From NCBI GenBank assembly GCA_014905825.1, contig JACGCN010000003.1, positions 1,984,001-2,048,000 of the forward strand: DNA of 64,000 nt. The letters run 5' to 3'. Under the pieces are notes generated by a model. It did not search any database. It was not told the DNA's origin and saw only the letters and a program-made list of their open reading frames with translations. Position 1 is the stretch's first letter. Each line of letters begins with the position of its first letter. The stretch comes from Lyophyllum atratum (taxonomy: Eukaryota > Basidiomycota > Agaricomycetes > Agaricales > Lyophyllaceae). Shown here one piece after another: positions 1 through 12,329 of this stretch. The translations under genes and the position numbers were made by a program.

Positions 1-2846
1 CGAGTCGGCCTGGATCACCGACGAAGCCGCCATTACCGCATAAACCTTCTCGTCTCTCTCTGCACTCGTCCGCTATCCCAAGCCAGATCGGGCCCAGACC
101 TATTATTCCAGTATCTGGGACCGCCACGCCGAGCGAACTATCGATGTATCTGCAACTGCACAAGGTTCTCCTTCTCGATGTGCGGAATCGGGCTGACTTT
201 GAGCGAGAGCATATCCGCAGTGGGGCTGCGATCGCTTGCGTCGAGCCTTCTGTACTTCAGCGTAAAAGGTATGTTTGTTACCTTTCGTAGGCTCCCATGA
301 CTCACCATGCTGAGCAGTTTGACCCTCGACCGCCTCGAAGAGTCGATGTTCGTTGCGCCAATGAGTGATCAGAGTGTCTTCTCCAATCGTGACAAATTCG
401 ACCTTGTTGTGATCTATGATGATGATTCGAAGAGTCTTGGTCCCAGCGATTCACCACTCTCTGTTCTACATCGTCTGATAGGCGAGCAATCAATACAGAA
501 AATGTTGAAGAGACAACCGATGCTTCTAGTGGGTGGGCTGAACGCGTGGCGACGCGAATTTGGTGCTCCTTTGCGACCGGAACCGCAAAGCACTGGGTTT
601 TCAGAACTTCAATCACCCTCAAGTCCGCCATCCATCCCACCGAGCACGAGTCCGAGAAATCCCTTCTTCATCAATGGCAGAGCTACCACACCATCGTCTA
701 TCTCGTCATCGATACCAGAGTCGCAATTCCATCGTTCAAATATTTCACTGGATCAAAGCTCTGGTCATTCCAGGTTAGTATCAATCCTCCCCTCATCGTT
801 GGCAGCTGTTGATTCTATCGTTCTAGGTCCCCTGCGGAGGCCGCATACCCAACTAACCTCCCGCCAACGAACGGAGGTCTCTCTCGGAGGCCAGCTCTCA
901 CACGACCTAGTTCGAGTTCAATATCCTATACCAGAAGCTTCGACAGTGTAATTCGATCATCATTTCTCAGTTGCCTATTTGCTGACGTTCCTCCGTAGAT
1001 TGGCTCTCCATCTCAGACCCTCAATAATATCCCTTCTTCAAGTCCATTTACATACCCGCAACTATCACGAAATATAACCCCCGCAACATCTGGATCTGGA
1101 ACCCCATTATCCCCAGCCTCCCTTCCGCATCACGATATTACGTCACCGCCTCAAGCATCCATCAATCCTTCTCAATTATCGCGCAGACGTAGTGATTATA
1201 TTGATCAGTCCCAAGAAGCGGTATCTGGCCTTCATAATCGTACCGCGATCGACTACCCCGAACTTTCCACTCCGCAGGTCCTGCGGCCGCCGCCCCTAGC
1301 CGCGTCATCGGCATTGGAGCGACAAGACAATCGTCCTCGACTACAGAATGTCCCGTCACCCTTCTCGCCGAATGCTCCTGAACTCCCTAGGATACAATCC
1401 GAATACCCGGCGACCTACTGGTTTGATGCATACATTGGCGTTTCCGGTTTGCAGAACCTTGGAAACACGTGCTACATGAACGCGCCTATACAGTGTTTAA
1501 GCGCGACAGTTCCGTTTGCGAGATTCTTCACAGGTCAGTCCTGGTATCATCACAGGTGGACGACATATTCATACAGCTCTTGCGTGCAGAGGGTAAATGG
1601 AAGAATGCCATCAATCGCGTCAACCCGTTAGGTTCCAAGGGCAGACTTGTCACTTCTTTTTCCCAGCTCCTTGGCAAGATGTGGGACACCAGAGAATCAT
1701 CGCTTTCGCCCCACGAGTTCAGAGTAAGATCTTTGTTTCTATATAGCACCTCCAAACTAATACACAAACCTAGCACATGATATGTTCGCTCAAGGCGCAA
1801 TATAGGGGGTCGGACCAGCATGATTCACAGGAATTCCTCAGTTTCCTTTTGGATGGGATTCACGAGGACTTTAACCGTGTCCTGGCCAAAGACCCTTGGA
1901 TACCTACCCCTGAACACGAAGCAGCGCTGGAAAGGCTGCCTGTGCAAATAGCGAGTGACCAGGAGTGGAACATCTGGCGAAAACGTAATGACAGCCTAAT
2001 TGTCGACTTTTTCCAAGGGCAGTTCCGGAATCGGTTACAATGCTATACCTGCGAAACGGTGAGCAAACCCTTGACTGTTGTTGCCCTTGAGGATTTATTC
2101 TTTATTTATCAAGACTTCGACGACGTACAACGCCTTTTCAATCCTTCAGTTGCCTATACCGCGAGGGAAGAAAGGGCGGGTCGCTCTCAAGGACTGTTTG
2201 GACGCCTTCTTCGATGCTGAGGTGTTAGAGAACGACGATGCATGGTGAGTTTGATGCAAGAGGTTAACTTAGCCCTGTTCTTACGACTATGTTCCAGGGA
2301 TTGCCCGAGGTGCAAAGTGAAGCGAAGGGCTTCGAAGACACTGTCTTTGGCTCGCCTTCCGCCTATTCTTCTTATCCACCTCAAACGCTTCGCAACGAAT
2401 AGCACAAGTTCGAACAAGATTGATACCTTCGTGGACTTCCCCATGAAATCCTTGGACCTCACGAACTACATGCCTGCTCCCTTGCCAATCGCGGTCGACA
2501 GGAGGGCTGCGGGGGTTCCAACATCCCTCGAGGACCCACGAACCCAGAGTCCGCCATATAGATATGATCTTTATGGTGTCACCAATCATTCCGGCACTCT
2601 CACTGGCGGTCATTGTAAGTATTGATCTCGTCCAATCTTGTCAGGTCGCTGATTGATTGTAGATACCGCTTCCATCGCATCCCGCGGAGGTTGGGTGAAC
2701 TGTGATGATAGCGTTATAACACCCACAGACCCCAAGTCTGTCGTGGTACGTATATGCCATCACATTCAGTCAGTCCCATTTTAAAGCTGACAATTCGGCA
2801 GAGCGAACGGGCGTATGTGCTATTTTATAAGCGAACGAAAGCATAG
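1..2846 (+). CDS. Doa4/Ubp4-like ubiquitin-specific protease with rhodanese domain (5' partial)
   Basis: This is a ubiquitin C-terminal hydrolase of the USP family, expected to recycle ubiquitin at endosomes or the proteasome like yeast Doa4. The frame is open from the window edge, so the N-terminus lies outside. A rhodanese-like domain runs from about nt 144 to 560 (LLLDVRNRADFEREHI ... LLVGGLNAWRREFG). It lacks the catalytic Cys of true rhodaneses, as in Doa4/Ubp5. After a Ser/Pro-rich linker the USP core follows: Cys box GLQNLGNTCYMN near nt 1450, DQHDSQEFLSFLLDG near 1813, zinc-binding CYTC (2040) and CPRC (2299) pairs, LPPILLIHLKRF near 2357, and the His box GVTNHSGTLTGGH, whose next residue Tyr lies across an intron. 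It ends SERAYVLFYKRTKA at a TAG. Introns include about 269–310, 772–826, 2059–2115, 2245–2296 and 2614–2661. It converges on the Snt2-like gene with 121 bp between stops. Confidence 0.9.
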
Positions 2847-2967
2847 ATTATTACAACAGACTGTTTGCTATTTCATCGGCCAGATCTATCCGTGCCTTAT
2901 TGTTGTTGCTATCACTGTACTCTACACTTTGCATTACCTAGGATGTAACCTTATAACCTAATACCCG

Positions 2968-5900
2968 CTATGATACCATGCTCGTAGTCGAATTTGTTGT
3001 CCCGTTTGCCCTCCCCATATCAAAATGGCATCTATGACACATGTACAGTTCGGGATTATTAGGAGGACTCCTTGAAGATGAAGTAGGCGCGCCGTTGATC
3101 AATGGAGATCGATAGAAGGCAGGTGAATACTGAGAGTGACAGCGATGGCACTCAGGATCGGAAAGGGACGGCTGTTCTGGCGGGATGATAACGGAATCGC
3201 CGCGGACGTTCAGTATCTGATCCAGGCGTCGAGCCTTCCGCAGAAGAGCATGAGCTTGACCAACAGGAGCCTGTTTGTATGCTTGGCAGTACACTTGAAG
3301 AGCGGTCTGGTAAATGGCTTAGTTTGAGAGGCTCCAAAGAAAAGAAAATGGGTAATACCTCGCCGCCTTCATCCGTTTCACAAAGATCATAAATATCACG
3401 CCTGGAGTGGTCGTGCTCTTGACATGAAACGATCGCATTCATGCAACCAGATTCCCCTTTGAAGGTGGAGATGATCGTCGTGTCTCGTCGGCTACTCTTC
3501 ACCTATAATAGGTTCAAGACCGGCTCATTCGGTAGCACAAGTGGACACGTACAGGTTGGATTTCGAACCCAAATTTATGCCCTTGCTTCCAAGCACAGGA
3601 GGCATGATACTCCTTGTTGCAGTCGCTACAACGTATAACAGAACCTTCTTGCTTGCCACAGATGCTACATTTCTGCGCCGAAAGTTTAGACGACGTCCTT
3701 AGTCGAAGCTGAGAAGAAAAGGCTCACTGTGACCCAGCGATGTCGAGATATAGTACTCAGGCCTTCTACCAGCCGTAACCTCGAGGCGTCCGTGAATGTC
3801 AACTCCGTAGTAAAGACTGAGCAGAGCACATGTACCCATCCCTGGCCCTCGGTGGGCTTACACGCGCGGAGGAAAGAATCAGGGGGAGGGTATGATGTAT
3901 TCTTCTTTTCCTCCGCAGATGCACGAGGGCATAAGAGACAATCCGGGTTCTAAGAATAATGAGCACAGATAAGGGTCAGCAGGATGGTGATATCTACCAC
4001 GGAGGCTTCTAAAGTTTCCTGATTGCGACATAGCTCGCATGTCCAATCATCTAGGGCCGCCGGGTCTGCAAGAGCGCCACAGGAACCTACACCTCACATG
4101 AGTGCCAGATCGTTGGAAATTCTTGCAGGCATCACTGACCAGCATGGACCCGAAGGTGGCAAGTTTTGCACTTGAGAACTTTCCCTATAGGACCATTCTT
4201 CAAGCATGCAAGACACCGGATATGGGGAACATTCACTACAGCCGGAGGAGGAGTGGAATGTGCAGATGCAGTGGTCTTTCACGAATGTATTAGCATATAT
4301 ACCCACCCGAACTCTTGAGAACTTACTCTAGCTCGTTTGGAAGAAGGCCCGGCAAGCGGAGTTCCCTCCCGTTTTTCCATCCTTGACTTTCCAGCCGTGA
4401 TCGACTCTTCTCGGACGGGTCGCACAACCAAATCAGCATACTTCCTCCAGCCAGTCCCGCAACTATCACACATGATGTTCGTTGCGAGGCCCTTCGGTGC
4501 CTTCCACCATGTGGGTGATTCTCGTGTTCTACATGCCGCACAACTTGGCGATTTGGAAGGCTGCGCGATGATCGATCCCTCGTCGTCAGAAAGACCGACT
4601 TTCTGGCCATCGCGGGCATGCTCTGGACTCGTGTATTGGCGATGTGGTGCTTTCTGGGGTGGACCTTCCTGCCGGAAGCGACGGTTCTCTTCGCCAACTT
4701 TGCCGCTTTAAGCATTATGTCAGTACAAGTGAAGAAATAAGCAGTGATAGAATTTCATGAACCTTTTCCAAAGGCCGTAAAAGCGCACCACTTCTGACAT
4801 GGGTCTTGTAGCAACTTCCTCTCGAACAGCGCGAAGCTCAGCTCCGTGAGATATAATCGCGTCTTCAAACGCTGCGATCTCGTCTCTAGTCCATTCCCTG
4901 TCGGCGTATGCTGTCTCGTACTTCTTCCACTTCACGGAGATCAGCATCCAGTCATGCTTGGGCAATGGTAGTGAAGACGCATACCTTTTCCAGACGCAAA
5001 GGAGACTTCATGTTAACAGAGGTTAGTGGTTTGGCTGCCAGTGCTGCTTCAGAGAAGCGTCGAATGACTTCCGTGAGCCAATCAACACTGGACCGCAATG
5101 TATCATCGCTCGTCAAATCACGCTTGCACGCTTCCACTAGAGCAGTAGAGCATATTGAGCCCTGTGCCTTGTTTCAATTTATGAAGGCGCCCTCACCTTC
5201 GGCAACTAGAGAAAGGCGTCAATGATTACATAAGCGTGGGAGCGGAAGTAAATCGCCCACTTTCTGCTTCCGTTAAGGTGTTGATGATTCCCAGATTCTC
5301 GATGGTATTATCGCCTCCTCTCTCGTCTGGTTCTACATAACGTTGTGAAATAGGGTTACATCGCATTGAACTTTAGCATACCTGAAGGATTGATGTCAAG
5401 TTCAGGCGCAGGCGCCACGTTCGCTTGAAATTTCGGGCCATGGCGAGTGGCGGTACGTGGAAATATCAAGTCATCGGGATCTATTTCCAGCAGTCAGAAC
5501 AAGTACGAGATATGGAGAAGAAATCGTGGATTCGTACCAAGAGTATCTTCTGCGACAGTATGTTGTCTTTTTTACACCCAAGTTGTCAATGATGGCAAGG
5601 TGGTGGATAAAATACGGGATGGCTTACCCAAAATAACGAAATGGCCACATCTTGAAATGCTTGACTGCCATGTTTTCTTCCCGCTCCGCCTGCGATTTAT
5701 CCTTGCGCGGACGGCCCCTACCTCTAACGGCTGGCGCATTCGACTTCTTTGATATAACAAGAGGTGTGGCGTGCCGCACGTCATGACTGTCCACCTCCTC
5801 CTCATGTTTCCGCGAACAAGGCGCACAGGTCCAGCCATACCCCCTCGAGGGTTTCGCCATTAACGGTGGTTGCACGCATCGCATGTGAAAGTATTTCTTG

Positions 5901-6652
5901 CACCGATCACATTGGACGGTATCAGGGCTGATTGTATAGGTTAGTCAGGCTTCAAGAGAAGATGATATCTTTCGCCTACGTTGGGCACCATTCTTGGCAG
6001 CCTTCACAAAGACGAATAGCGTCGGTAAGGTCTGGGATGACCTCCTTTTCAGCTACAACGTATTCGTATCGGGAAGTTAGTGTTTCGCGGATGTTGTCGG
6101 GAACTATAAACAGATCAATACTCTCCCATAATACAGAAAAACATGGCTGCTTACGATTTCTAACGTCTGTTGATGGAATGATTTCGAACTCTTTCTTGAC
6201 ATATGGATCGAACAGACGATTGAAGTAAAAGCGATCAGGGCGTTTCTTCCAACCAGACAAGTCGGATATTTTATCTCGATGGACCACGTGGCACTTGGCC
6301 CTCAGTTGATTGATGTCGCACACTTCCGAAAATATGGCCGCCAGAAGGAGGCGAGAATCTGCAACTGAACGCTCGCTCACATCCCCTGGACGATAATACC
6401 ACGCCAGTCGAACACGGGTATATAGATAATTGTCGGCTTCCGGTCCTTTTGGAACGTCCTCGGGTGGCAGAAATTCCATTATCCGAGCAATTGAATAAGG
6501 CGTGCCGTCCCGAACTGCCCAACTCGGTGAACAGTAAACATGGTCTGAAAAAATAATGTCAACCACATCCTGAAAGCTACGATCAGTCTGAATAGGCTTA
6601 TACCATTTATCTTGATCTCTTCGCCGTTTTTGAGGAAGACTCGAGAGGGCAT
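2968..6652 (-). CDS. Snt2-like chromatin regulator (BAH–PHD–ELM2–SANT–GATA finger–ePHD)
   Basis: The domain order on the minus strand is that of Snt2, a histone-reading transcriptional regulator linked to Rpd3-type deacetylase complexes. A BAH domain starts at once (MPSRVFLKNGEEIKIN, intron 6542–6571, then DHVYCSPSWAVRDGTPYSI) and runs to about nt 6000. A PHD finger follows near 5980–5830 (CEGCQEW, CDRCKKYFHMRC, CAPC). An ELM2-like segment lies near 5460–5390 (RHGPKFQANVAPAPELDINP) and a SANT domain at 4965–4760 (REWTRDEIAAFEDAI). A GATA-type finger lies near 4575–4450 (CAACRTRESPTWWK, then CDSCGTGWRKYADL). An extended PHD lies near 3640–3560 (CSDCNKEYHASCAWKQGHKF). The start is placed at the ATG at 6652 because BAH homologues begin shortly before this motif. 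A polypyrimidine–CAG just upstream suggests a 5' UTR intron. Several introns are inferred; not all boundaries were fixed. Confidence 0.85.
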
Positions 6653-7491
6653 GAGAGCTGAGATTGAAAACAATTATGAAGCAGGAAAAATAGCAAATGT
6701 TCACAGGACGTGAAAGCGACGGAATCTCGAGCAGTAATGGTTTGTTAGAGGGTAATCTGAGGAAGGAGCGGCTGGTGGTGCTGTTTCGAGTGAAGGTGAA
6801 GGAAAGAAACAAGAGGAGGTGGATTCACACTCCGACGCCGACTTGTTGGGCTCTTGTTGGAAGGTTGCGATCCGACTTGTTAGTGGCACAGCTGACAGAA
6901 GGCGCAGCGTTGAACATTTCCATCTGTTGCCTGAGTACGTTTTTATCTGGCCGCTGATCCACCCGAATAAATCTGTTTCATTATATAAACTGGGGGTAGC
7001 ACTCTTCCGCGAATTACCATATTTTAGGTATGGAGTCCACAGTGTTCCTCAAGTGTTCCTCTCAAGCTCCGTCACTGTCAGTGATCAGGCCTCAGGGCGC
7101 TCAGCGCTCCATCATCAGGCGTAGACGAAAATAACATGGACCTCAAGAGTTGATTGTAAAGTGCATAGGAAGAGTATTTAGATAAACTGTGTGGCAACCT
7201 ACCCTAGTATTCCATCCCGCGTCAGGAATATATGCTGCTGATCGGTTACTTACTTACGTGCAGAACCCTTGAGAGAGTTCCCTGGACGATCCAGGCCCCA
7301 GGAGAACTTGAGGAGAACATTCCGGAATCCGAAGTCTGTTCAACTTGTTGTGATGTGTGTGGGCGACTTTATCATTTCATATTCCTGGGTCACATCAAAT
7401 CTCCTTTTGGTTGGTGCGTGATTCAGCCTCCGCGACAAGTCGTCACCTCTTCACTCCCTCAGGTCCTTGCCTTCCACAGGCTTGGGTTCTG
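6653..7491. other. Intergenic region between divergent Snt2-like and histidine kinase genes
   Basis: About 840 bp separate the two divergent start codons and presumably hold both promoters and 5' UTRs. The 30-odd bases just upstream of the Snt2-like ATG end in TTTTCAATCTCAG on the minus strand, which looks like a 3' splice site of a leader intron. I see no conserved coding region, RNA gene or repeat here. Confidence 0.5.
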
Positions 7492-10400
7492 ATGCCTCTC
7501 TGGTCGACTCGTGTGCGGACCCCAGGGTATAGCTCGTCTATGCGATGGACAGAGGAAGTGGACATGCCCTCCCTCAGACGGACTGGCGAGAAGAGTGGTC
7601 CTTCGCATGCGGTAATCGCCAGTCCTGCAACTTTTACCGCTCTTGAGGACGGTTTACCTCTGCCGGTACTTCACAATACCGCATCACGTTCTTCAAGTCG
7701 TCGCAATAGGAAGTCTGCTCGTGTGGGTGGCCTGGCAGTCCATTGGGCGAGGTTCAAGCGACGTGTAGGTACCGGGACAGCCCCCTCAAGTAGTTCTCTG
7801 GTTGGGGACAGTGCCGCGGAAAGCAGCAATACGCGCCCGGTGGAGGGCCCCGCGCAGAGTGACACCGATGAGGTCAACGAGGTGGTGGTGGATCGGATAT
7901 GGTCTGAAGACATCACGAGTTCTATCACACATTCAGAACATGGTGGGAGTCCAGAAAAATCCGGAGGCAGTCACCCCGCTGCGGGTCCAAGCACAAGTGA
8001 CCACGAGAGTCTTGGACCAGAAGGGTTTTGGAGTACTCTTACCCCTATAGTTCTTTTGCGTTGGCGAATCTGGCCCGCTATTGTCGAACTCTTCAGCTCC
8101 CGTTTCGCAGACGAAAAATCGGAGGTGCATTATGCCCAGGTATGACGGCATGCTTTAGAAGCGCTTTGCTCTGATACTGTTCCCAACTTAGGAAAACTGG
8201 TTCATCAAAAAGTCCCTTGCATTGTGGTCATCACTGTGGCTTATTCTCAATTGGGTTCTTGGTTGTATCTTTGCCAGGCCTCTATTCCAGGTGTTTGACA
8301 AAGTCTTCTACTACGGAGTCAGACCTTTCCCCTTGAAACTTCCGACAGCCCCATTGACCGCATCTTATAGGTCGCCCCTGCATTCAGTCTACCCATCATG
8401 TACGGGCATCCTTTCTTTTGCTCGTCTGTAGCTGCTGATCGATTTTGTGACTTAGTTTCATGGTGATGTACGACTGGCCTCGTGACCGAAGCAATATCTA
8501 TCAAATGTTTCTCACTATTTCCGTTTGGTGCTGGTAAGTCTTGGACATAATTTGCAGCCATAGTGCTAACAGCGTGCAGGTCGTTTTATTCTATCCTTTT
8601 CATGTGAGATCAATTCAAGTTGTCAAGATATTGCCTAACAGTTCCTCAGTTATCTATGTCCATTTTATTCAAACGGCCCCCATGTACATCTGAGCTGTCA
8701 AGGTCGAGATTTTCTAGGAACATTCTACTATACCACGGTTCCTATGTTTACCTCTTTTTGTTTGCAGACATTCTCTGACTTGACTTCTCCCTTCTCAGGC
8801 CTTACAGGCTATAGCTCTTTTTGGCCTCAAATTGAACCGGCTACCAGCAGCCATCGGTGCTGGCACCTTCTTCGTCATGTAGGTTTTGAAATCGTATGTG
8901 CACCGGCCTTTCTCAACGAACGTGTCAGTACATGTTCTCTGATGATACCTTTGAAGAAAACCTGGGGCAGAAGTATGTACATTTCATTTCTCTAGATCTC
9001 GAGAGAAAGAGCTGATCATAGGTGATTTAAGGCATGATCAACTTCTTCGTATTTCACAGCTGTAAGCACCCTTCTGCTTTCTCAATAATCAAGGACTCTG
9101 ACATCAGTCTAGTTCTTATCTATGTCCACTACATGAGAGAGAGCGTGTGTATTACCAGCCGTCAAGCGCGACTGCAGAAAATAATTACTGATTCTTACCC
9201 AGTCAGAACGACGCCTTTACACATTGCGGGATCAGTTAAAAATACAATACAAGGTAATACATATGGACACTGGTACGCTGCAGACATAGTACTCACGGCA
9301 CCCAACACTTCAGGCAACCCAGAAGGCACAAGTAAACGAGCGGAAGGCGGCTGAATCTAAGCGGCGGCTTACCTCGTAAGCTACCATTATGATGTCATTT
9401 CCGAATTATTCTGATGTTTGTTGCAGATATGTCTTCCATGATAAGTTCTAATTCCTTATGATAATTGACCTCTTCCGACCTCCTCCGCCAATACAGGTGC
9501 GAGTGCCATTGAACACTGCCCGTGAGTCAATACGTCTGGGGCATGTACACTTCATTTATTGAACATTTTATAGTCCTAGCAGTGCAAAATATGGAAGCGT
9601 CTGGAACTGTCGCCAAAGAGCAGGAAATTGAATTTAATGCTCTTGAAGGCAGCCTTAGCATGATGTCGAAAGGTTGTTTTCTCTTTTCTGTGCGTGTGAT
9701 GAGTATACTAATGTACCGAGAACACAGTTTTGAATGATGTCCTGGATTTGTAAGTTGACAATTTAGGTGTCTTCGGTCACGTCGCTTAGTGTCCATATTT
9801 CTTCCAGCAATCGGATGGATAGTGGAAAATTCGAGTCAGCATTTAGAGTCAGCCTGCTTCACCATTGCTCGCCTGCATCGGTCTAATTTTCTTTGCTCAC
9901 AGCCGTATGGATTTCATCAAGTCATGCGATCGTTGTTCATCCCCCTCCGGCTGACTACCAATGCCCGTGGCCTCGAATTGGAGACCGATCTCGACCCTAG
10001 GATTGACCAGGTAGCGCGACGTGCGGCCTACGAGGCTATGGGCGAAAGCCAGCAGGCGATTAATCAGCATATGTTTGATCACCCCGATGTTGAAGGTGTG
10101 GTAATTGGTGACGAGTCGAGGTTGAGGCAGATAATCACCAATCTCGCTAGGTATGGCAATCTCAAGTCTATCTCTATTACCTATTGAATTATTTGGCTCT
10201 AGTAATGCGTGCAAATTTACACCTGCAGGCGGCAAGCTGACTATAAAGACCAAGCTGGTAATGCCAGCAAACATCAACGCCCCAGGTGCGCCGTCAACCA
10301 GCGAATCTACGAATGGGAACCTCGTTGCCAACGGGTACCCTCCGCTTTCTGCGACATATCTCCACCAACATAACAATGAGAGCAAACCAGCGTTAGCTAT

Positions 10401-12055
10401 GGAATGGATTGTGGTTCGCATTGAAGTGACCGACACTGGATACGGGATCAAGCCTCGGGATCTCATACAGAACAAATTGTTTTGTGAGCTCTACATTTGG
10501 AACTCTCAACACACGCATGCTGATTACTCTTATACAGCTGCTTTCAACCAAACGGAGCAAGGTAGACAGCAAGGTTAGTAAACAACGTTTTTCCTGTTGC
10601 TCTACTGTTGACACCTTTTGTCATAGGCGGGAAAGGCACAGGCTTAGGTTTAGCATTGGTACGACAAATTGTCAAGCTTAGTGGCGGTCGGCTTGGCGTC
10701 CTTTCCAAGGTCAATGAAGGGTCTACGTTCTGGGTCGAGCTGCCCCTTGGAGTTGGGCGCAAAACTCTGGTTCACTCCAATCCGAACGAGATCTTAAACA
10801 CGAAATCAGAAGGCGGCTCCCAGACTACAACGGACATTGAAAAAGTCCGCATCGCTGCTGGAACGAAAAGTTCGGTGCCTGTATCGATGAGTAATAGCTT
10901 GACAATGGCAGTCGACGAGGCGGCACTCAGAGCGTCCCAGACGCCGTCACAGTCAGCTCGATCCAGCTCTGCTATGCAGACTCTCATGGAACAAGGTCGG
11001 GAAGCAGTCTATAGTCATAAGCAGCCTACTCAATTGGCCCTATAGGTGGCCGAGTGGAGTTGATTCTCCAGCGACACGGCTCTCACTCTCCTGTACTCAC
11101 ACCAGAATTGGATACTTTTGTACCTGACACGGCTTCACAGTCTACAAGTGGTAGCGCGGTACGGCCACCTACATTACATTCCGAGTCATCAGCATCTACC
11201 ACTAGGCAACTGCCGCGTCCAACTTACGTCCCTCTACCCAGCCCGCGGTCATTCGCCATGGACGCAAATCCAACTTCGAATTCCACGAATTCCTACCGCT
11301 CCGACCAATCTTCATCATGCTCTCCGCTGACACAGTTTGATTCTGCCTATACTCGAGGAAGCCCGTCATCTTCGACTCCGGCGATTAACATAGAGCCAGG
11401 ACTACCCGTCTTGGTGGTCGACGATGACCCCCTCACACGAACGCTCATGAAACGTATTCTGACGCGGCTCGGTTGTCAAGTCTCGACTGCCGAGAACGGC
11501 GAGGTCGCGCTCGAGATGATTTTAGGGCCCAAAGGCTTGCATGCTCTTACGCCCTCAAGTGACGCTTCTGGGAACCTTGGCCCCATCCTGGAACAAGAAA
11601 GGGATGAGCAGGAATACACGGCGGAAGGGAAGTATGCTGTTATATTCTTGGACAATCAGATGCCGGTGTTGTCTGGCCTCAAGGCAGTGGAGAAGCTGCG
11701 AGAACTTGGGAGGAAAGACCTCATTGTGGGCGTCACAGGTTAGTTCTAGTTGGTCCCCCGCTGCCATTTTACTGACGTGAGGACTCGGACAGGTAACGCG
11801 CTGCTGACTGGTGAGTCCTGGGCCATCTCCACCCGTGCCGTTTTTTTGACATTGCCACTTAGACCAACAAGAGTATCTTGAGGCTGGTGTTGATCGGTAT
11901 ATTTTCTGCTTATCATAGGATTATTCAACTTATATTGACATCCTGACGTCCTGTTTAGTGTCTTGACGAAACCTGTACTAGAACGGAGTCTCAGAGACAT
12001 CCTAGTTCTTGCAGATGAACGAAGAAAATCATATCCGTTGGACTCACTTTCATAG
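7492..12055 (+). CDS. Membrane hybrid histidine kinase with C-terminal receiver domain
   Basis: This is a two-component hybrid sensor kinase split by many short introns. A polar N-terminal region (to about nt 8060) is followed by several hydrophobic segments (8190–9130; for example WSSLWLILNWVLGCIFA, then GRDFLGTFYYTT, then ALFGLKLNRLPAAIGAG). A helical stretch (RRLYTLRDQLKIQYK, AQVNERKAAESKRRL) leads to the phospho-acceptor H-box YVFHEVRVPLNTALLAVQNM (9428–9595). The ATPase domain shows an N-box (DESRLRQIITNLASNACKF), G1 (VTDTGYGIKP) and G2 (GGKGTGLGLALV). The receiver (11400–12040) has the DDD pocket in VLVVDDDPLTRTLMKRIL, phospho-acceptor FLDNQMPV, and the Lys in RVLTKPVLERSL. No HPt domain follows, so a separate phosphotransfer protein is expected. 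The start is uncertain; 7492 is the first plausible in-frame ATG. The intron inside the H-box appears to be AT–AC (see findings). Confidence 0.88.
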
Positions 12056-12329
12056 TGTACTATTTTTATTTCAGGGCTTTAGGGAACACGGACATCTATA
12101 TACGTATCAGGGTCTTCCACCATACCCTTCATTGCATGGTTTCTTTTTGGGTTGTAGAGGATGGACCGTTGGTTGTAGGAGAATTAGTATAGCAACACAT
12201 ATATTTACGCCATTGTATTCTTGCATTGTCTTCTGGCCAGCAGGCGAGGTGCTTATCCGAACGTCGGATATAGCCGAACATTGCGTTCCCTGAATAAGAC
12301 CACCCTTTACAACTTACCACCCCAACGCT

